Part shown: positions 35,893-44,667 of the stretch, one piece after another
How the letters are laid out: each line of letters begins with the position of its first letter
Position numbering within the stretch: the first letter of the stretch is position 1
NCBI GenBank assembly: GCA_963788225.1
Contig: CAWBGI010000003.1
Location: forward strand, 372,001-436,000
Length of the DNA: 64,000 nucleotides
From: Sulfotelmatobacter sp963788225
GTDB taxonomy: Bacteria > Acidobacteriota > Terriglobia > Terriglobales > Acidobacteriaceae
Direction: 5' to 3'
Made by a program: the position numbers and the translations under genes
Notes under the pieces: generated by a model
What the model was told of the DNA's origin: nothing
The model's input: only the letters and a program-made list of their open reading frames with translations
The model's database searches: none

Positions 35893-36948
35893 GTGCCCAA
35901 GAACCCCACCCCCGCTGGCGCGCCCATTACCTACGCCGACGCAGGTGTGGATATTGACCGCGCCAACCGCACCAAGCAGCGCATCAGGTATCTGGCGCAC
36001 AAGACCTTTACCCGCGGCGTGCTCAGCGAGATCGGCGGTTTTGGCGGTCTCTTCGCGGTGGATAAGACCAAATACTTAGATCCCGTGCTGGTCTCGAGCG
36101 TGGATGGCGTGGGAACCAAGCTCAAAATCGCCTTCGCCATGGGCCTGCATTCCACCGTAGGCGCTGACCTGGTAAACCACTGCGTCAACGACATTGCTGT
36201 GCAGGGCGCCGCCCCCCTGTTCTTTATGGACTATCTGGCGACAGGAAAGCTCGAGCCCACAATCGCCGAGAAGGTTGTCGAAGGCATCGCCGACGCCTGC
36301 AAGCATAACGGCTGCGCCCTGATCGGCGGTGAAACGGCCGAGATGCCGGGATTCTATCCCGACGGCGAGTACGACCTGGCCGGATTTATTGTGGGCGTGG
36401 TGGAGCGCGACCGGATTATCACCGGCAAAGACGTACAGATCGGCGACGTCATTCTCGGCCTGCCTTCAAACGGTCTGCACACCAACGGCTATTCGCTGGC
36501 CCGCAAGCTGTTATTTGAAGTTGCCCATTACTCGCCCGAAGACTATGTGAACGAGATCAAGAACAAAGTGGGCAATGAATTGATGCGCACGCACAAGAGC
36601 TACTGGCCAGCGCTGAAAAAGCTGCTTGCCGCACAATGCGTTTCCGCGCTGGCGCATATTACCGGAGGCGGCATTACGGAAAACCTTCCACGCGTGCTGC
36701 CCCGCGGAACCGGAGCCGCGATTGATTTCGGCTCCTGGCCGGTTCCGCCATTATTTGACCACCTGAAGCAGTTAGGCAATGTTCCGCAAGAAGAGATGCT
36801 GCGCACCTTCAACATGGGCCTGGGCATGCTGGCGGTCGTCCCCCTGGCGAAATTCAAGAAAGCCCAGACAGTGCTCGAACGCGTGGGTGAAAAAGCTTAC
36901 ACCGTCGGCCGCATCGTCAAGGGCGAGCGCAAAGTCATCTACAACTAG
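35893..36948 (+). CDS. purM: Phosphoribosylformylglycinamidine cyclo-ligase PurM
   Basis: 351 residues, near the usual 345. It starts with GTG at 35893. Family motifs are TYADAGVDID, VSSVDGVGTKLKIAF, VNDIAVQGAAPLFFMDYLA (given in part), LIGGETAEMPG and HITGGGITENLPRVLP. It makes aminoimidazole ribotide from formylglycinamidine ribotide with ATP in the cytoplasm. purN follows, so the two steps of purine synthesis lie together, separated by an inverted repeat. Confidence 0.96.
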   Translation: MPKNPTPAGAPITYADAGVDIDRANRTKQRIRYLAHKTFTRGVLSEIGGFGGLFAVDKTKYLDPVLVSSVDGVGTKLKIAFAMGLHSTVGADLVNHCVNDIAVQGAAPLFFMDYLATGKLEPTIAEKVVEGIADACKHNGCALIGGETAEMPGFYPDGEYDLAGFIVGVVERDRIITGKDVQIGDVILGLPSNGLHTNGYSLARKLLFEVAHYSPEDYVNEIKNKVGNELMRTHKSYWPALKKLLAAQCVSALAHITGGGITENLPRVLPRGTGAAIDFGSWPVPPLFDHLKQLGNVPQEEMLRTFNMGLGMLAVVPLAKFKKAQTVLERVGEKAYTVGRIVKGERKVIYN

Positions 36949-36962
36949 GATCAAAAGCACAC

Positions 36963-37086
36963 CCACCACGGAGGCACTGAGCCACGGAGAAAACTTTTGG
37001 GGTTTGTTGTGCTGGGGCCCGACACGCGTGGCAGTTCCGCCCCCTGAATTTACAATCTTCAGGTTTTCTCCGTGTCTCCGTGGTGG
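36963..37086. repeat. Inverted repeat between purM and purN
   Basis: CCACCACGGAG and GCCACGGAGAAAAC at the left face GTTTTCTCCGTG and CCGTGGTGG at the right. The two arms are partly complementary, with a unique middle. The same CTCCGTG sequence appears once more near 52412-52442, so it is a dispersed repeat. Confidence 0.6.
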
Positions 37087-37104
37087 ATTATCATTTGAAC
37101 TCGC

Positions 37105-37710
37105 ATGCATTCCCTCGGTATTCTCCTCTCCGGACGCGGCTCGAACTTCGTCGCCATCGCCGACAGCATCGACGCGGGCCGCATCGTCGATGCGCGCATT
37201 AGCATCGTCGTCTCTAACAATGCAGACGCACCTGGCGTCGCCACTGCGCGCCGACGCGGATTGAATGCGGTGGTGATTCCATCCAAGGGCAAAACGCGAG
37301 AGGATCATGACCGAGAGGTTGTCTCTGCGCTCAAGCAGCACAAAGTTGATCTGGTCTGCCTTGCCGGATACATGCGGCTGCTCTCGCCCTGGTTCGTGCA
37401 GCAGTTCCCGCGGAGGATTCTCAACATCCATCCTTCTCTCCTCCCGGCCTTTCCCGGACTCGAAGCGCAGGAACAAGCTTTCGCCTACGGCGTAAAGGTT
37501 TCCGGCTGTACCGTGCATTTCGTCGACGAAGAACTCGATCACGGAGCGATCATCGTGCAGAAGACCGTCCCGGTCCTCGACAGCGATGACGAGCGCACGT
37601 TAGCTGCCCGGATTCTGGAGCAAGAACACATTGCCTATTCGGAAGCGATCAACATAGTGCTGCAGGGAGAGTTTGAAGTCGTCGGACGAAGGTTAAGGAA
37701 GAGGACTTAG
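37105..37710 (+). CDS. purN: Phosphoribosylglycinamide formyltransferase PurN
   Basis: 201 residues. It transfers a formyl group from 10-formyl-THF to GAR. Motifs are LLSGRGSNF at the N-terminus, the catalytic Asn-His in ILNIHPSLLPAFPG, and the Asp in GCTVHFVDEELDHGAIIVQK, given in part. The ATG at 37105 is the first in frame. It is paired with purM on the same strand. Confidence 0.96.
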   Translation: MHSLGILLSGRGSNFVAIADSIDAGRIVDARISIVVSNNADAPGVATARRRGLNAVVIPSKGKTREDHDREVVSALKQHKVDLVCLAGYMRLLSPWFVQQFPRRILNIHPSLLPAFPGLEAQEQAFAYGVKVSGCTVHFVDEELDHGAIIVQKTVPVLDSDDERTLAARILEQEHIAYSEAINIVLQGEFEVVGRRLRKRT

Positions 37711-37723
37711 ACGTTTTCCTGTC

Positions 37724-38281
37724 TCAAAAGTGCTTCGCCATCTTTACGATCTGCAGCACCTCTCCGTTAGCCAACGGCGCTTCCCGATTCTCGACTGCCG
37801 CATACCCTTTCGCCGCGTAGAAAGCCACTCCGCTCAAAGTCGCGCCCATCTCCAGCTGCATGAACCCCGCTTCCTGCGCCTCGTTTTCGCACGCCTCCAG
37901 AATCATCCCTCCAATGCCGCGCCGCGCCCAGTCCGGGTGCACGAAGAAGGCGCGAATCTTGGCCGCATCGCGCGCCGGATCCAGCAGCGAGTCTTCGCGG
38001 GCTGCAAATTGATCGCCTCCATACAATGTCTTGCGCTTGCTCCATCCGCCGCACGCGACAATCTCCGGGCCGTTCTGCAATTCCAAAACCTCCGCCACCA
38101 GATAAGTTCCATCCGCAATGAGTTGGCTGTCAACTCCATACACGGACTTCAACGCACCTTCAATCTGTGCCGGTGAATAGTCCCTCGCCTGCAAGCCCCG
38201 CACCGAGGCTTCAATCACTTCTTGTAATCGTGGAACATCGGCGGCAGTCGCCTTTCGTATATGAATATTCGTCGCTGTCAC
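37724..38281 (-). CDS. GNAT-family N-acetyltransferase
   Basis: The proposed start is the GTG at 38281 (VTATNIHIRKAT), 185 residues, with AGGGAAA upstream. A longer frame runs back into tyrS on the other strand and is rejected. The GNAT core is visible: IRKATAADVPRLQEVI at the start, FFVHPDWARRGIGGMIL with the acetyl-CoA loop RRGIGG, and the C-terminal FYAAKGY. The substrate is unknown. It lies convergent to purN and divergent to tyrS. Confidence 0.8.
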   Translation of the reverse strand: MTATNIHIRKATAADVPRLQEVIEASVRGLQARDYSPAQIEGALKSVYGVDSQLIADGTYLVAEVLELQNGPEIVACGGWSKRKTLYGGDQFAAREDSLLDPARDAAKIRAFFVHPDWARRGIGGMILEACENEAQEAGFMQLEMGATLSGVAFYAAKGYAAVENREAPLANGEVLQIVKMAKHF

Positions 38282-38345
38282 AGCATGCGTTTCCCTGGCC
38301 AATTTTACTTCCGCATTCTGACTTCTGCCTTCTGCATTCCTTATA

Positions 38346-39659
38346 ATGTCCTTTCCCATGTCAACCTTCGCCCCAGTCGACGAACAACTCACGTATCTCA
38401 AGAAGGGTTCGGCGGAAATCATCCGCGAGGCCGATCTGCGCGCCAAACTGGAGAAGTCTCGCTCCACGGGCAAGCCGCTGCGTGTGAAGCTCGGCATGGA
38501 TCCGACCGCTCCCGATCTGCATCTGGGGCACACCGTGGTCCTGCGCAAGCTCAAGCACTTTCAGGATCTCGGCCACACCGCAATTTTCTTGATCGGCGAC
38601 TTCACCGGCATGATCGGCGATCCGACCGGACGTTCGGCCACGCGTCCGCCCCTGACCCGCGAGCAGGTTGAGGAAAACGCCGACACTTACAAGGCGCAGG
38701 TTTTCAAGATTCTCGATCCGCACAAAACTGTAGTCGACTTCAACCGGCGCTGGTTCGGCAAGTTCACGGCCGACGATTTCGTCCGCCTGATGGCGAAGTA
38801 CACCGTCTCACAACTGCTGGAACGCGAGGACTTTCACAAGCGCTTTCAGGACGAAAAGCCGATTTCCATGCACGAGTTGCTTTATCCGCTGGTGCAGGGT
38901 TACGACTCGGTGGCGCTCGAGGCCGACGTGGAACTCGGCGGCACCGACCAGAGATTCAACCTGCTAGTAGGCCGCGAACTGCAACGCGCCTACGGGCAGG
39001 AGTCGCAGGCGGTGCTGACCACGCCCATTCTCGAAGGCCTCGACGGCGTGCAGAAAATGTCGAAGTCGCTGGGCAACGCAATCGGCATCCACGAACCGCC
39101 GCTCGAAATGTACGGCAAGATCATGAGCATCTCCGACGAGATGATGTGGAGGTATTACGAACTGCTGACCGACGTGCAGATCGCCGACATCGAAAAAATG
39201 AAGCGCGAGACGCACCCCATGCAAGCGAAGAAGGAGTTAGCGCAGAGAATCGTGGCGGACTTTCACTCGGCTGAAGGTTCGACTAAGGCAAGCGAGGATT
39301 GGGCGAAGCAGTTTCAGAAGGATGACGTGCCGGACGACTTGGATTGCGTTGATATCGATTGCGCCGATGTTGAGGTTGATTCGGATGGCAAGCACCATGG
39401 AGCTGTGCACATGGTTAATCGACAGGCCGTTGGCAACAGGCGCATCGTTCGCCTTGACAAGTTGATCCGACACGCGGGGCTGGCCAGCTCAAACAGCGAA
39501 GCTGGTGCAAAGCTTAGGGGCGGGGCCGTCAGCATCGATGGTGAAGCGATGGGAGAGAGTAATTTCATCGCCGACATGCCACTCAACCGCTACGCTGTGC
39601 TGCGCGTGGGTCGGCGAATGAAAAAAGTGCGCCTGATTGATCGAAGTTCCCGCGGGTAG
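38346..39659 (+). CDS. tyrS: Tyrosyl-tRNA synthetase
   Basis: 437 residues of the class I TyrRS family. The HIGH signature is DLHLGHTV and the KMSKS signature GVQKMSKSLGNAIG. FLIGDFTGMIGDPTGRS is typical of bacterial TyrRS. An S4-like C-terminal domain (VRLDKLIRHAGLASSNSEAG) binds tRNA. The start may be ATG 38346 or 38358; no clear ribosome site separates them. The segment 39220-39600 between the domains is less GC-rich than the rest. Confidence 0.95.
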   Translation: MSFPMSTFAPVDEQLTYLKKGSAEIIREADLRAKLEKSRSTGKPLRVKLGMDPTAPDLHLGHTVVLRKLKHFQDLGHTAIFLIGDFTGMIGDPTGRSATRPPLTREQVEENADTYKAQVFKILDPHKTVVDFNRRWFGKFTADDFVRLMAKYTVSQLLEREDFHKRFQDEKPISMHELLYPLVQGYDSVALEADVELGGTDQRFNLLVGRELQRAYGQESQAVLTTPILEGLDGVQKMSKSLGNAIGIHEPPLEMYGKIMSISDEMMWRYYELLTDVQIADIEKMKRETHPMQAKKELAQRIVADFHSAEGSTKASEDWAKQFQKDDVPDDLDCVDIDCADVEVDSDGKHHGAVHMVNRQAVGNRRIVRLDKLIRHAGLASSNSEAGAKLRGGAVSIDGEAMGESNFIADMPLNRYAVLRVGRRMKKVRLIDRSSRG

Positions 39660-39723
39660 GGAGACCATAATAGGTACAGCGGCTGTCCCCGCGTGAGCCA
39701 ATCTGCTACTCTCATCGGCGCAC

Positions 39724-40659
39724 ATGCGCGCCGCCGCCATCCTCGGCCTAGGGTGTTCCGCGAAAGATCTCAAGCCCTTCCAATCGGAAGCCGGAGTCAA
39801 CTGGTGCATCGGCATGCCCGCCGCCGCGGATCAAGCGGACGTCATTCTGCTGTTTGGCGGCGATGGCACTATCCATCGTCACCTCAATCAACTGGTAAAA
39901 CTCGGCCTTCCCGTGTTGATCGTGCCTGCCGGCAGCGGTAACGACTTTGCCCGTGCGCTAGGCCTGCGGCGGGTGCGCGACTCGCTCGCGGCGTGGCGAA
40001 GTTTCTGCGTCGGACAAGTCAACGTGCGCGCAATCGATCTGGGAGTCATTACCTCACTAGAGGTCGCGGGCGAGTACCCTTCGAATAACGCTCAGGGCAG
40101 GTCCGCACCACACGAGTCTGCTCACAACTCGGTACTCGGGACTCGCAGCTACTTCTGCAGCGTGGCCGGCATCGGACTCGACAGCGAAGTGGCCCGCCGC
40201 GCCAATGAGTTGCCGCGCTGGCTGCGCGGACACGGAGGTTACGCGCTAACTCTGGCTCCTGCAATCTTCAGCTTCGCGCCATTCCCGATGAAGGTCCTCA
40301 CCCCTGACGAAGCCGGCGTCTGGACGACTCGCAGCGACCGGCCCACCCTCCTGGCAGCTTTCGCCAACACTTCCACCTACGGCGGCGGCATGAAGATCGC
40401 GCCTCACGCGCAGATGGATGACGGCCAGTTCGACGTATGCGTGGTCGGCGCTGTCGGCTCCTTCAAACTCGCAAGCATGTTTCCCACGGTTTATTTCGGC
40501 CGCCACCTGAATCTCCGGGAAGTAGACTACTTTAAAGCCGAGCGTCTGCGAGTCGAAACCGAGAACCCGCTCGACGTTTACGCCGATGGCGAATTCGTTT
40601 GCCAAACCTCGGTCGAGGTAGGGGTCAACCAAGCGGCGCTGAATGTGCTCACGCCCTAG
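39724..40659 (+). CDS. Diacylglycerol-kinase-like lipid kinase (YegS/LCB5 family)
   Basis: 311 residues. The nucleotide motif is LLFGGDGTIHRHLNQL and the following LPVLIVPAGSGNDFARALG is typical of the catalytic domain. The C-terminal domain has TYGGGMKIAPHAQMDDGQFD and LDVYADGEF. It phosphorylates a lipid substrate at the membrane. Between RAIDLGVI and YFCSVAGIGLD about 30 residues (EYPSNNAQGRSAPHESAHN region) are extra; the DNA at 40110-40150 has an ACTCGG-type simple repeat. It is followed closely by the SppA-like gene. Confidence 0.88.
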   Translation: MRAAAILGLGCSAKDLKPFQSEAGVNWCIGMPAAADQADVILLFGGDGTIHRHLNQLVKLGLPVLIVPAGSGNDFARALGLRRVRDSLAAWRSFCVGQVNVRAIDLGVITSLEVAGEYPSNNAQGRSAPHESAHNSVLGTRSYFCSVAGIGLDSEVARRANELPRWLRGHGGYALTLAPAIFSFAPFPMKVLTPDEAGVWTTRSDRPTLLAAFANTSTYGGGMKIAPHAQMDDGQFDVCVVGAVGSFKLASMFPTVYFGRHLNLREVDYFKAERLRVETENPLDVYADGEFVCQTSVEVGVNQAALNVLTP

Positions 40660-40681
40660 CGCCAGTGCTAAACTTTCCCTT

Positions 40682-41593
40682 ATGCCTGACCAACGTTCCC
40701 GCACCGTGCTCTGGATTCTGATTGGAGGAGGAGCATTCTTCCTCTTCGTATTGGCCGTGTTTTCGCTGGTGTACCTGACGCTTCACGCGGGCGGCGGTCA
40801 AGCCGGATTTGGCGGCTTCGGCGACCGCATCGGTGTGGTCGATCTCGACGGCGTGATTCTTTCGCCGCAACCCGTGGTCGGCCAACTGAAGAAGTTCGCC
40901 GACGACTCTTCAATCAAAGCGATCATCCTGCACGTGAACTCGCCCGGCGGCGGCGTGGCCGCGTCGGAAGAAATTTATCGTGAAGTCAAGCGCATCCGCG
41001 ACGAGAAGAAGAAGCGCATCGTGGTCTCCATCGAAACCGTGGGCGCCAGCGGCGCCTACTACGTGGCGTCGGCCTCGAACAAGATTTATGCCGACCAGGG
41101 CAGCATCGTAGGGTCCATCGGTGTGATCATGCAATCGGTCAACTATGGCGAACTGTTGAAGTGGGCCAAACTCAAAGATGTCGTGCTCAAAACCGGCGAG
41201 TTCAAAGACACGGGCAATCCCGCTCGCGACCTTACTCCCGCCGAGCAAGCCTACCTGCAGTCGCTCATCGACAACATGTTTGGGCAGTTCATCCAGGCCG
41301 TGGCAGACGGCCGCGGCATGAAGTTCGATGACGTGAAGGCCATCGCCGATGGCCGAGTTTGGACCGGAAAAGAAGCACTGCAGATGAAGCTGATTGACGA
41401 CACCGGCGACTTCGAGGCCGTAGTCAGCGACACGGCGAAGTCGGTAGGCATCTCAGGCGAACCGACGCTGGTGCGCCCGGAAAAAGATCGTCGCACCATG
41501 CTCGACCTGCTGCTGGGCGATGTTTCGCAGTATCTTCCCGACGCCACGAAAATGCTGGAGCAGCATGTCGGGTTTTATTATCTGTGGAAGTGA
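40682..41593 (+). CDS. SppA-like signal peptide peptidase (S49 family)
   Basis: The start chosen is ATG 40682; a start at 40643 overlaps the lipid kinase end and lacks a ribosome site. 303 residues with one N-terminal membrane helix (WILIGGGAFFLFVLAVFSLV). The S49 core is visible: HVNSPGGGVAASEEIYREVK, given in part, and the nucleophile region VGASGAYYVASASNKIYA, with the lysine further on near LKTGEFKDTGNPARDLT. It digests signal peptides in the membrane. Confidence 0.88.
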   Translation: MPDQRSRTVLWILIGGGAFFLFVLAVFSLVYLTLHAGGGQAGFGGFGDRIGVVDLDGVILSPQPVVGQLKKFADDSSIKAIILHVNSPGGGVAASEEIYREVKRIRDEKKKRIVVSIETVGASGAYYVASASNKIYADQGSIVGSIGVIMQSVNYGELLKWAKLKDVVLKTGEFKDTGNPARDLTPAEQAYLQSLIDNMFGQFIQAVADGRGMKFDDVKAIADGRVWTGKEALQMKLIDDTGDFEAVVSDTAKSVGISGEPTLVRPEKDRRTMLDLLLGDVSQYLPDATKMLEQHVGFYYLWK

Positions 41594-41700
41594 GAGTCAG
41601 GTCCTTGGTCTTGGGTCTCAGGTTCTGGGCGTGATACGAGTTTCCGTGCTTGAATGCGAAGTTCGAATACGCCGCGATCAACTAGGCCTAACACCTAACA
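41594..41700. repeat. Degenerate simple-repeat spacer after the SppA-like gene
   Basis: CAGGTCCTTGGTCTTGGGTCTCAGG faces CCTAACACCTAACACTCAAGACC, as a loose inverted array of AGGT/ACCT words, quoted in part. A similar spacer is at 46966-47060. No gene is seen. Confidence 0.4.
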
Positions 41701-41853
41701 CTCAAGACCTAGTGCCCGCCGTTCCCAAAAGGGAGACTTGCGTACAACCCCTGAAATTTGAGAAGGTTATGGAGGTTGCCTATATGGAACCGGACGCCCG
41801 CCAACACCCAGGGACGCCTCACGAGGAGTCGGGCCGGGAGCGAAGAGGGGACT

Positions 41854-42183
41854 ATGACGAAAGCCGATCTGATCGATGAAGTCTCGCGTTTAGCGGAACT
41901 TACGCGCAAAGACAGCGAAGTGATCGTGGAGACGATCTTTGACAGCGTGGTGCGGTCCCTGCGCGCGGGCGACAAGATCGAGATCCGCGGCTTCGGCAGC
42001 TTCCGCACCCGCCAGCGCAAGCCCCGCATGGGCCGCAATCCCAAGACCGGCGAAAAGGTCGAAGTGCCTGCCAAGAAGATTCCTTTCTTCAAGCCCAGCA
42101 AGGAGTTGAAAGATTTGGTGAACGAGGGAATTACCGACCCGGCGGCAACGCCTCCGCCTGCGGTCGCTCCGCCTCCGGCGTAG
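41854..42183 (+). CDS. HU/IHF-family DNA-binding protein
   Basis: 109 residues from ATG 41854, which has GAGGGG seven bases upstream. A longer frame from 41758 lacks a ribosome site. The fold is complete: TKADLIDEVSRLAELTRKDS, the beta-arm IEIRGFGSFRTRQRKPRMGR and RNPKTGEKVEVPAKKIPFFKPS, given in part. The C-terminal Pro/Ala tail is common in Acidobacteria and extends past the core. It bends DNA and acts in chromosome structure. Confidence 0.93.
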   Translation: MTKADLIDEVSRLAELTRKDSEVIVETIFDSVVRSLRAGDKIEIRGFGSFRTRQRKPRMGRNPKTGEKVEVPAKKIPFFKPSKELKDLVNEGITDPAATPPPAVAPPPA

Positions 42184-42258
42184 AAATGCAGAAGTTAGAA
42201 GTTGGAATGCAAAAGTAAAAGCGGACGCGTGCTTAATTCTGCATTCTGACCTTCTGCC

Positions 42259-43131
42259 TTACCTTCGAATTCCCACCACCCCCATCATGCGTCCCGTTTT
42301 TCCCTTCTCTGCGCGATAGGAAAACAACAAGTCCGTGCGGCAGTTCGTGCACAGCGCCGAGGCCTCGATACTCTTCGCTGGTACACCCACGGCCAATAGT
42401 TGTTGACGGTTTGCTTTCACCAGATCAAGAAAAATCCTCTTCGGCAAAACACTGTGTCCGGGCGCGCGAGCGGTCAAGAACAGCATGGGATATTTCTCGC
42501 GCACCGGATCGGATTCCTCGACCTCGCGGAAAAGCGAGCCCGCATATGCGAACTGAGACTCAAACTTTTCCCGAACTTCCACGCCCACTTCATAACAGCA
42601 GCCTTGAATGCCAGGACCAATCGCGGCCTTAAGATCGCGAGGCCGGCTGCCGAAGTGGCGACGCATCTCGCCCACTCCCTTCTCGATGATCCGCTTCACC
42701 GTGCCCCGCCAGCCCGCGTGAAACACACCCACGGCGCGCCGCTTGGGGTCGACAAGGATGATGGGCAGGCAGTCGGCAGTCTGAATGCCGAGCAATAAAC
42801 CCGGAGTTGCCGTGACCAGGCCATCACCCACAAGTTGCGATTCGGGAGGGGAATCGACGAACCGGATGATATCGGAATGAACCTGGCGCAGCGTAATCAG
42901 CGGCCAAGTCTCTTTTCCAACTCCAAGGCCACGCAGAAATGCCAAGCGGTTGCGCTCAACCGCGGCTCGGGAGTCGTCTTTGGTGAATCCCAGGTTGAGC
43001 GCCGCGCCACCGTAAACTCGCGAGAATCCCCCCAGCCGCGTGGAAAATCCGTGGACCAACCAAGCATACTTGCTCAGCTGCGAAGCCCTGAGAATGTTAT
43101 GTTTCGCTGGTTTGGGAGTGAGAGTCGGCAC
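42259..43131 (-). CDS. Purine nucleoside phosphorylase / multicopper-polyphenol-oxidase family protein (YfiH/LACC1)
   Basis: 290 residues. Family motifs are HGFSTRLGGFS, NLGFTKDD, IQTADCLPIILVD, GVFHAGWRGTVKRI and GPGIQGCCYEVG; the Cys and His residues form the metal-linked site. Members were first called polyphenol oxidases and later shown to act on purine nucleosides. The gene stands alone, facing the HU-like gene. Confidence 0.92.
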   Translation of the reverse strand: MPTLTPKPAKHNILRASQLSKYAWLVHGFSTRLGGFSRVYGGAALNLGFTKDDSRAAVERNRLAFLRGLGVGKETWPLITLRQVHSDIIRFVDSPPESQLVGDGLVTATPGLLLGIQTADCLPIILVDPKRRAVGVFHAGWRGTVKRIIEKGVGEMRRHFGSRPRDLKAAIGPGIQGCCYEVGVEVREKFESQFAYAGSLFREVEESDPVREKYPMLFLTARAPGHSVLPKRIFLDLVKANRQQLLAVGVPAKSIEASALCTNCRTDLLFSYRAEKGKTGRMMGVVGIRR

Positions 43132-43161
43132 CCATCCATGTTAACGGATACCCGAAGCACA

Positions 43162-43575
43162 TTACCCGCCAGACCAGCGTTGCCGCACCCCGGCCAGAAA
43201 CTTTTCCTTGTCGGCTTTCATTTGCCGGACGAGCGCCTGATTGCCGGTGTCTTCGTGCGCGGCCGCCCAGAGCACCATTTCGGTAAGCACGGGCGCGAGG
43301 TCAATCCCCTTCGCAGTCAACAAGTAAATGATTTTGCGCGCATCCTTCGGATCGGGTTTCGCCTCGATAATTCCGTAGTCCTGCAGCTTGCGCAGGCGAT
43401 CGGCCAGAATGTTCGTCGCGATGCCTTCGTAACACTCCAGGAATTCCTTGTAGGTATGCGCCCCCAACAGCATCATGTCGCGGATGATCAGCAGCGACCA
43501 GCGGTCGCCCAGCATCTCCACCGAAGCATTCAGTGGGCACCCAGACCGCCGCTTGGGAGCCATCTTTTTTCGCAT
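43162..43575 (-). CDS. HxlR-family winged-helix transcriptional regulator
   Basis: 137 residues from the start at 43575; longer starts lie in the palindromic region. The family signatures are RRSGCPLNASVEMLGDRWSLLIIRDMML, given in part, with the Cys near the N-terminus, then the recognition region YEGIATNILADRLRKLQDYGII. The Cys may sense oxidants or electrophiles. A perfect 6-bp inverted repeat just upstream (43600-43616) is a likely operator. The region beyond it has a broken frame. Confidence 0.88.
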   Translation of the reverse strand: MRKKMAPKRRSGCPLNASVEMLGDRWSLLIIRDMMLLGAHTYKEFLECYEGIATNILADRLRKLQDYGIIEAKPDPKDARKIIYLLTAKGIDLAPVLTEMVLWAAAHEDTGNQALVRQMKADKEKFLAGVRQRWSGG

Positions 43576-43599
43576 CACTGGCATCCATTCTAAAATATC

Positions 43600-43616
43600 A
43601 CTTGCATTTAGCAAGT
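43600..43616. promoter_or_regulatory. Palindromic operator ACTTGC-N5-GCAAGT upstream of the HxlR gene
   Basis: ACTTGCATTTAGCAAGT has perfect half-sites around ATTTA, between the HxlR gene start and a divergent broken frame. The position suits autoregulation and control of the divergent transcript. Confidence 0.6.
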
Positions 43617-43621
43617 TAGAT

Positions 43622-43844
43622 ATGAATACTCTTTCCTCACGCGACGCGGGCAAGGCTTACAAGCATCTGGGAATCAGCAAGGATCAATTACCAGCTTCCT
43701 GATGATAAAGGAAACAATCTTGACTGCCGGGATGTATATGAGTTCGTTACGCCGGAGAAACTGATCACACGCATCGAGATCTCGGCGGACGACGGCCAGC
43801 ATTGGACGCTGGTATCGGAATCTGTGGCAACCAAAGTTCATTAG
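43622..43844 (+). pseudogene. Frameshifted or decayed small gene divergent from the HxlR regulator
   Basis: A start ATG at 43622 gives NTLSSRDAGKAYKHLGISKD and then a stop near 43702. A different frame continues with LDCRDVYEFVTPEKLITRIE and DDGQHWTLVSESVATKVH to TAG at 43842-43844. The two look like parts of coding sequence in different frames, or unrelated remnants. The family is not recognised. Confidence 0.3.
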
Positions 43845-43878
43845 TTGCAGGACCTCACCTATTTCCAGGAGACAATCA

Positions 43879-44622
43879 ATGAGGAAGATAATGAAGACAG
43901 TCAGCACAATTGCATTGGCAGCCTTCGCTCTGAGTGTCGCTCTCGGCTCTGCATGGGCAGCGCAGGCACCGGCGCCCAAAGATGACCCATATCCGAACAT
44001 GGCTCCGCTTGACCAATACCTAATGCCGGATCGTAACGCCGAGATAGCGCTGGCCCGAAGCGCAGCCCCCGAGTCGATATCCCGTGATGCAACGGTTGCG
44101 GTTCTTGGATCCCATGGCTATGAAACCGCCGTTGAGGGCAAGAACGGATTTGTCTGCATCGTGGAGCGCGGATGGATGAACCTGTTCGACAATCGGGAGT
44201 TCTGGAGTCCGAAAGTTCGAGGCCCGATCTGCTTCAATCCCCCAGCCGCCCGAACGGTGCTTCCGATCACTTACCTGAGAACGAAACTGGTGTTGGCGGG
44301 AAAGTCGAAAGCCGAAATCAAAGAGAGTACGAAGGCCGCGATTGAAAAAAAGGAATTGCCGGTTCTTGAAGCGGGTGCCATGAGCTACATGATGGCGAAA
44401 CAGGGCTACCTCAATGACAACCCCATCACCGACGATGGCGCCCACAATATTGCCCACCTGATGTTTTACACCCCGCTGATGGACCGTGCGGCTTGGGGCG
44501 CGAATATGCCCAAGTCTCCCGTCTACCTCATTCCACAATTCGAAGGCCAACCAGAACCCATTGACGTGTTCATAGTTTTGACGGGCATGTGGTCGGATGG
44601 AACGCCTGCTCCGCTCAGCTAA
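43879..44622 (+). CDS. Secreted protein of unknown function
   Basis: 247 residues with a clear signal peptide (TVSTIALAAFALSVALGSAWA, quoted in part) and cleavage after AWA. The mature part begins AQAPAPKDDPYPNMAPLDQY and contains GFVCIVERGWMNLF and a Phe/Trp/Pro-rich region. I do not recognise the family. It is followed by a VOC gene with its own ribosome site, so it could be co-transcribed with the next three genes. Confidence 0.8.
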   Translation: MRKIMKTVSTIALAAFALSVALGSAWAAQAPAPKDDPYPNMAPLDQYLMPDRNAEIALARSAAPESISRDATVAVLGSHGYETAVEGKNGFVCIVERGWMNLFDNREFWSPKVRGPICFNPPAARTVLPITYLRTKLVLAGKSKAEIKESTKAAIEKKELPVLEAGAMSYMMAKQGYLNDNPITDDGAHNIAHLMFYTPLMDRAAWGANMPKSPVYLIPQFEGQPEPIDVFIVLTGMWSDGTPAPLS

Positions 44623-44667
44623 GGCAACAGCATAATAAGGAAGCGCACCAGCGCAAGGAGGTACGCC

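Noticed and set aside
37724..38554. 276-residue form of the GNAT protein
   Set aside because: The extra N-terminus is antisense to tyrS and not GNAT-like. The GTG at 38281 fits the family.
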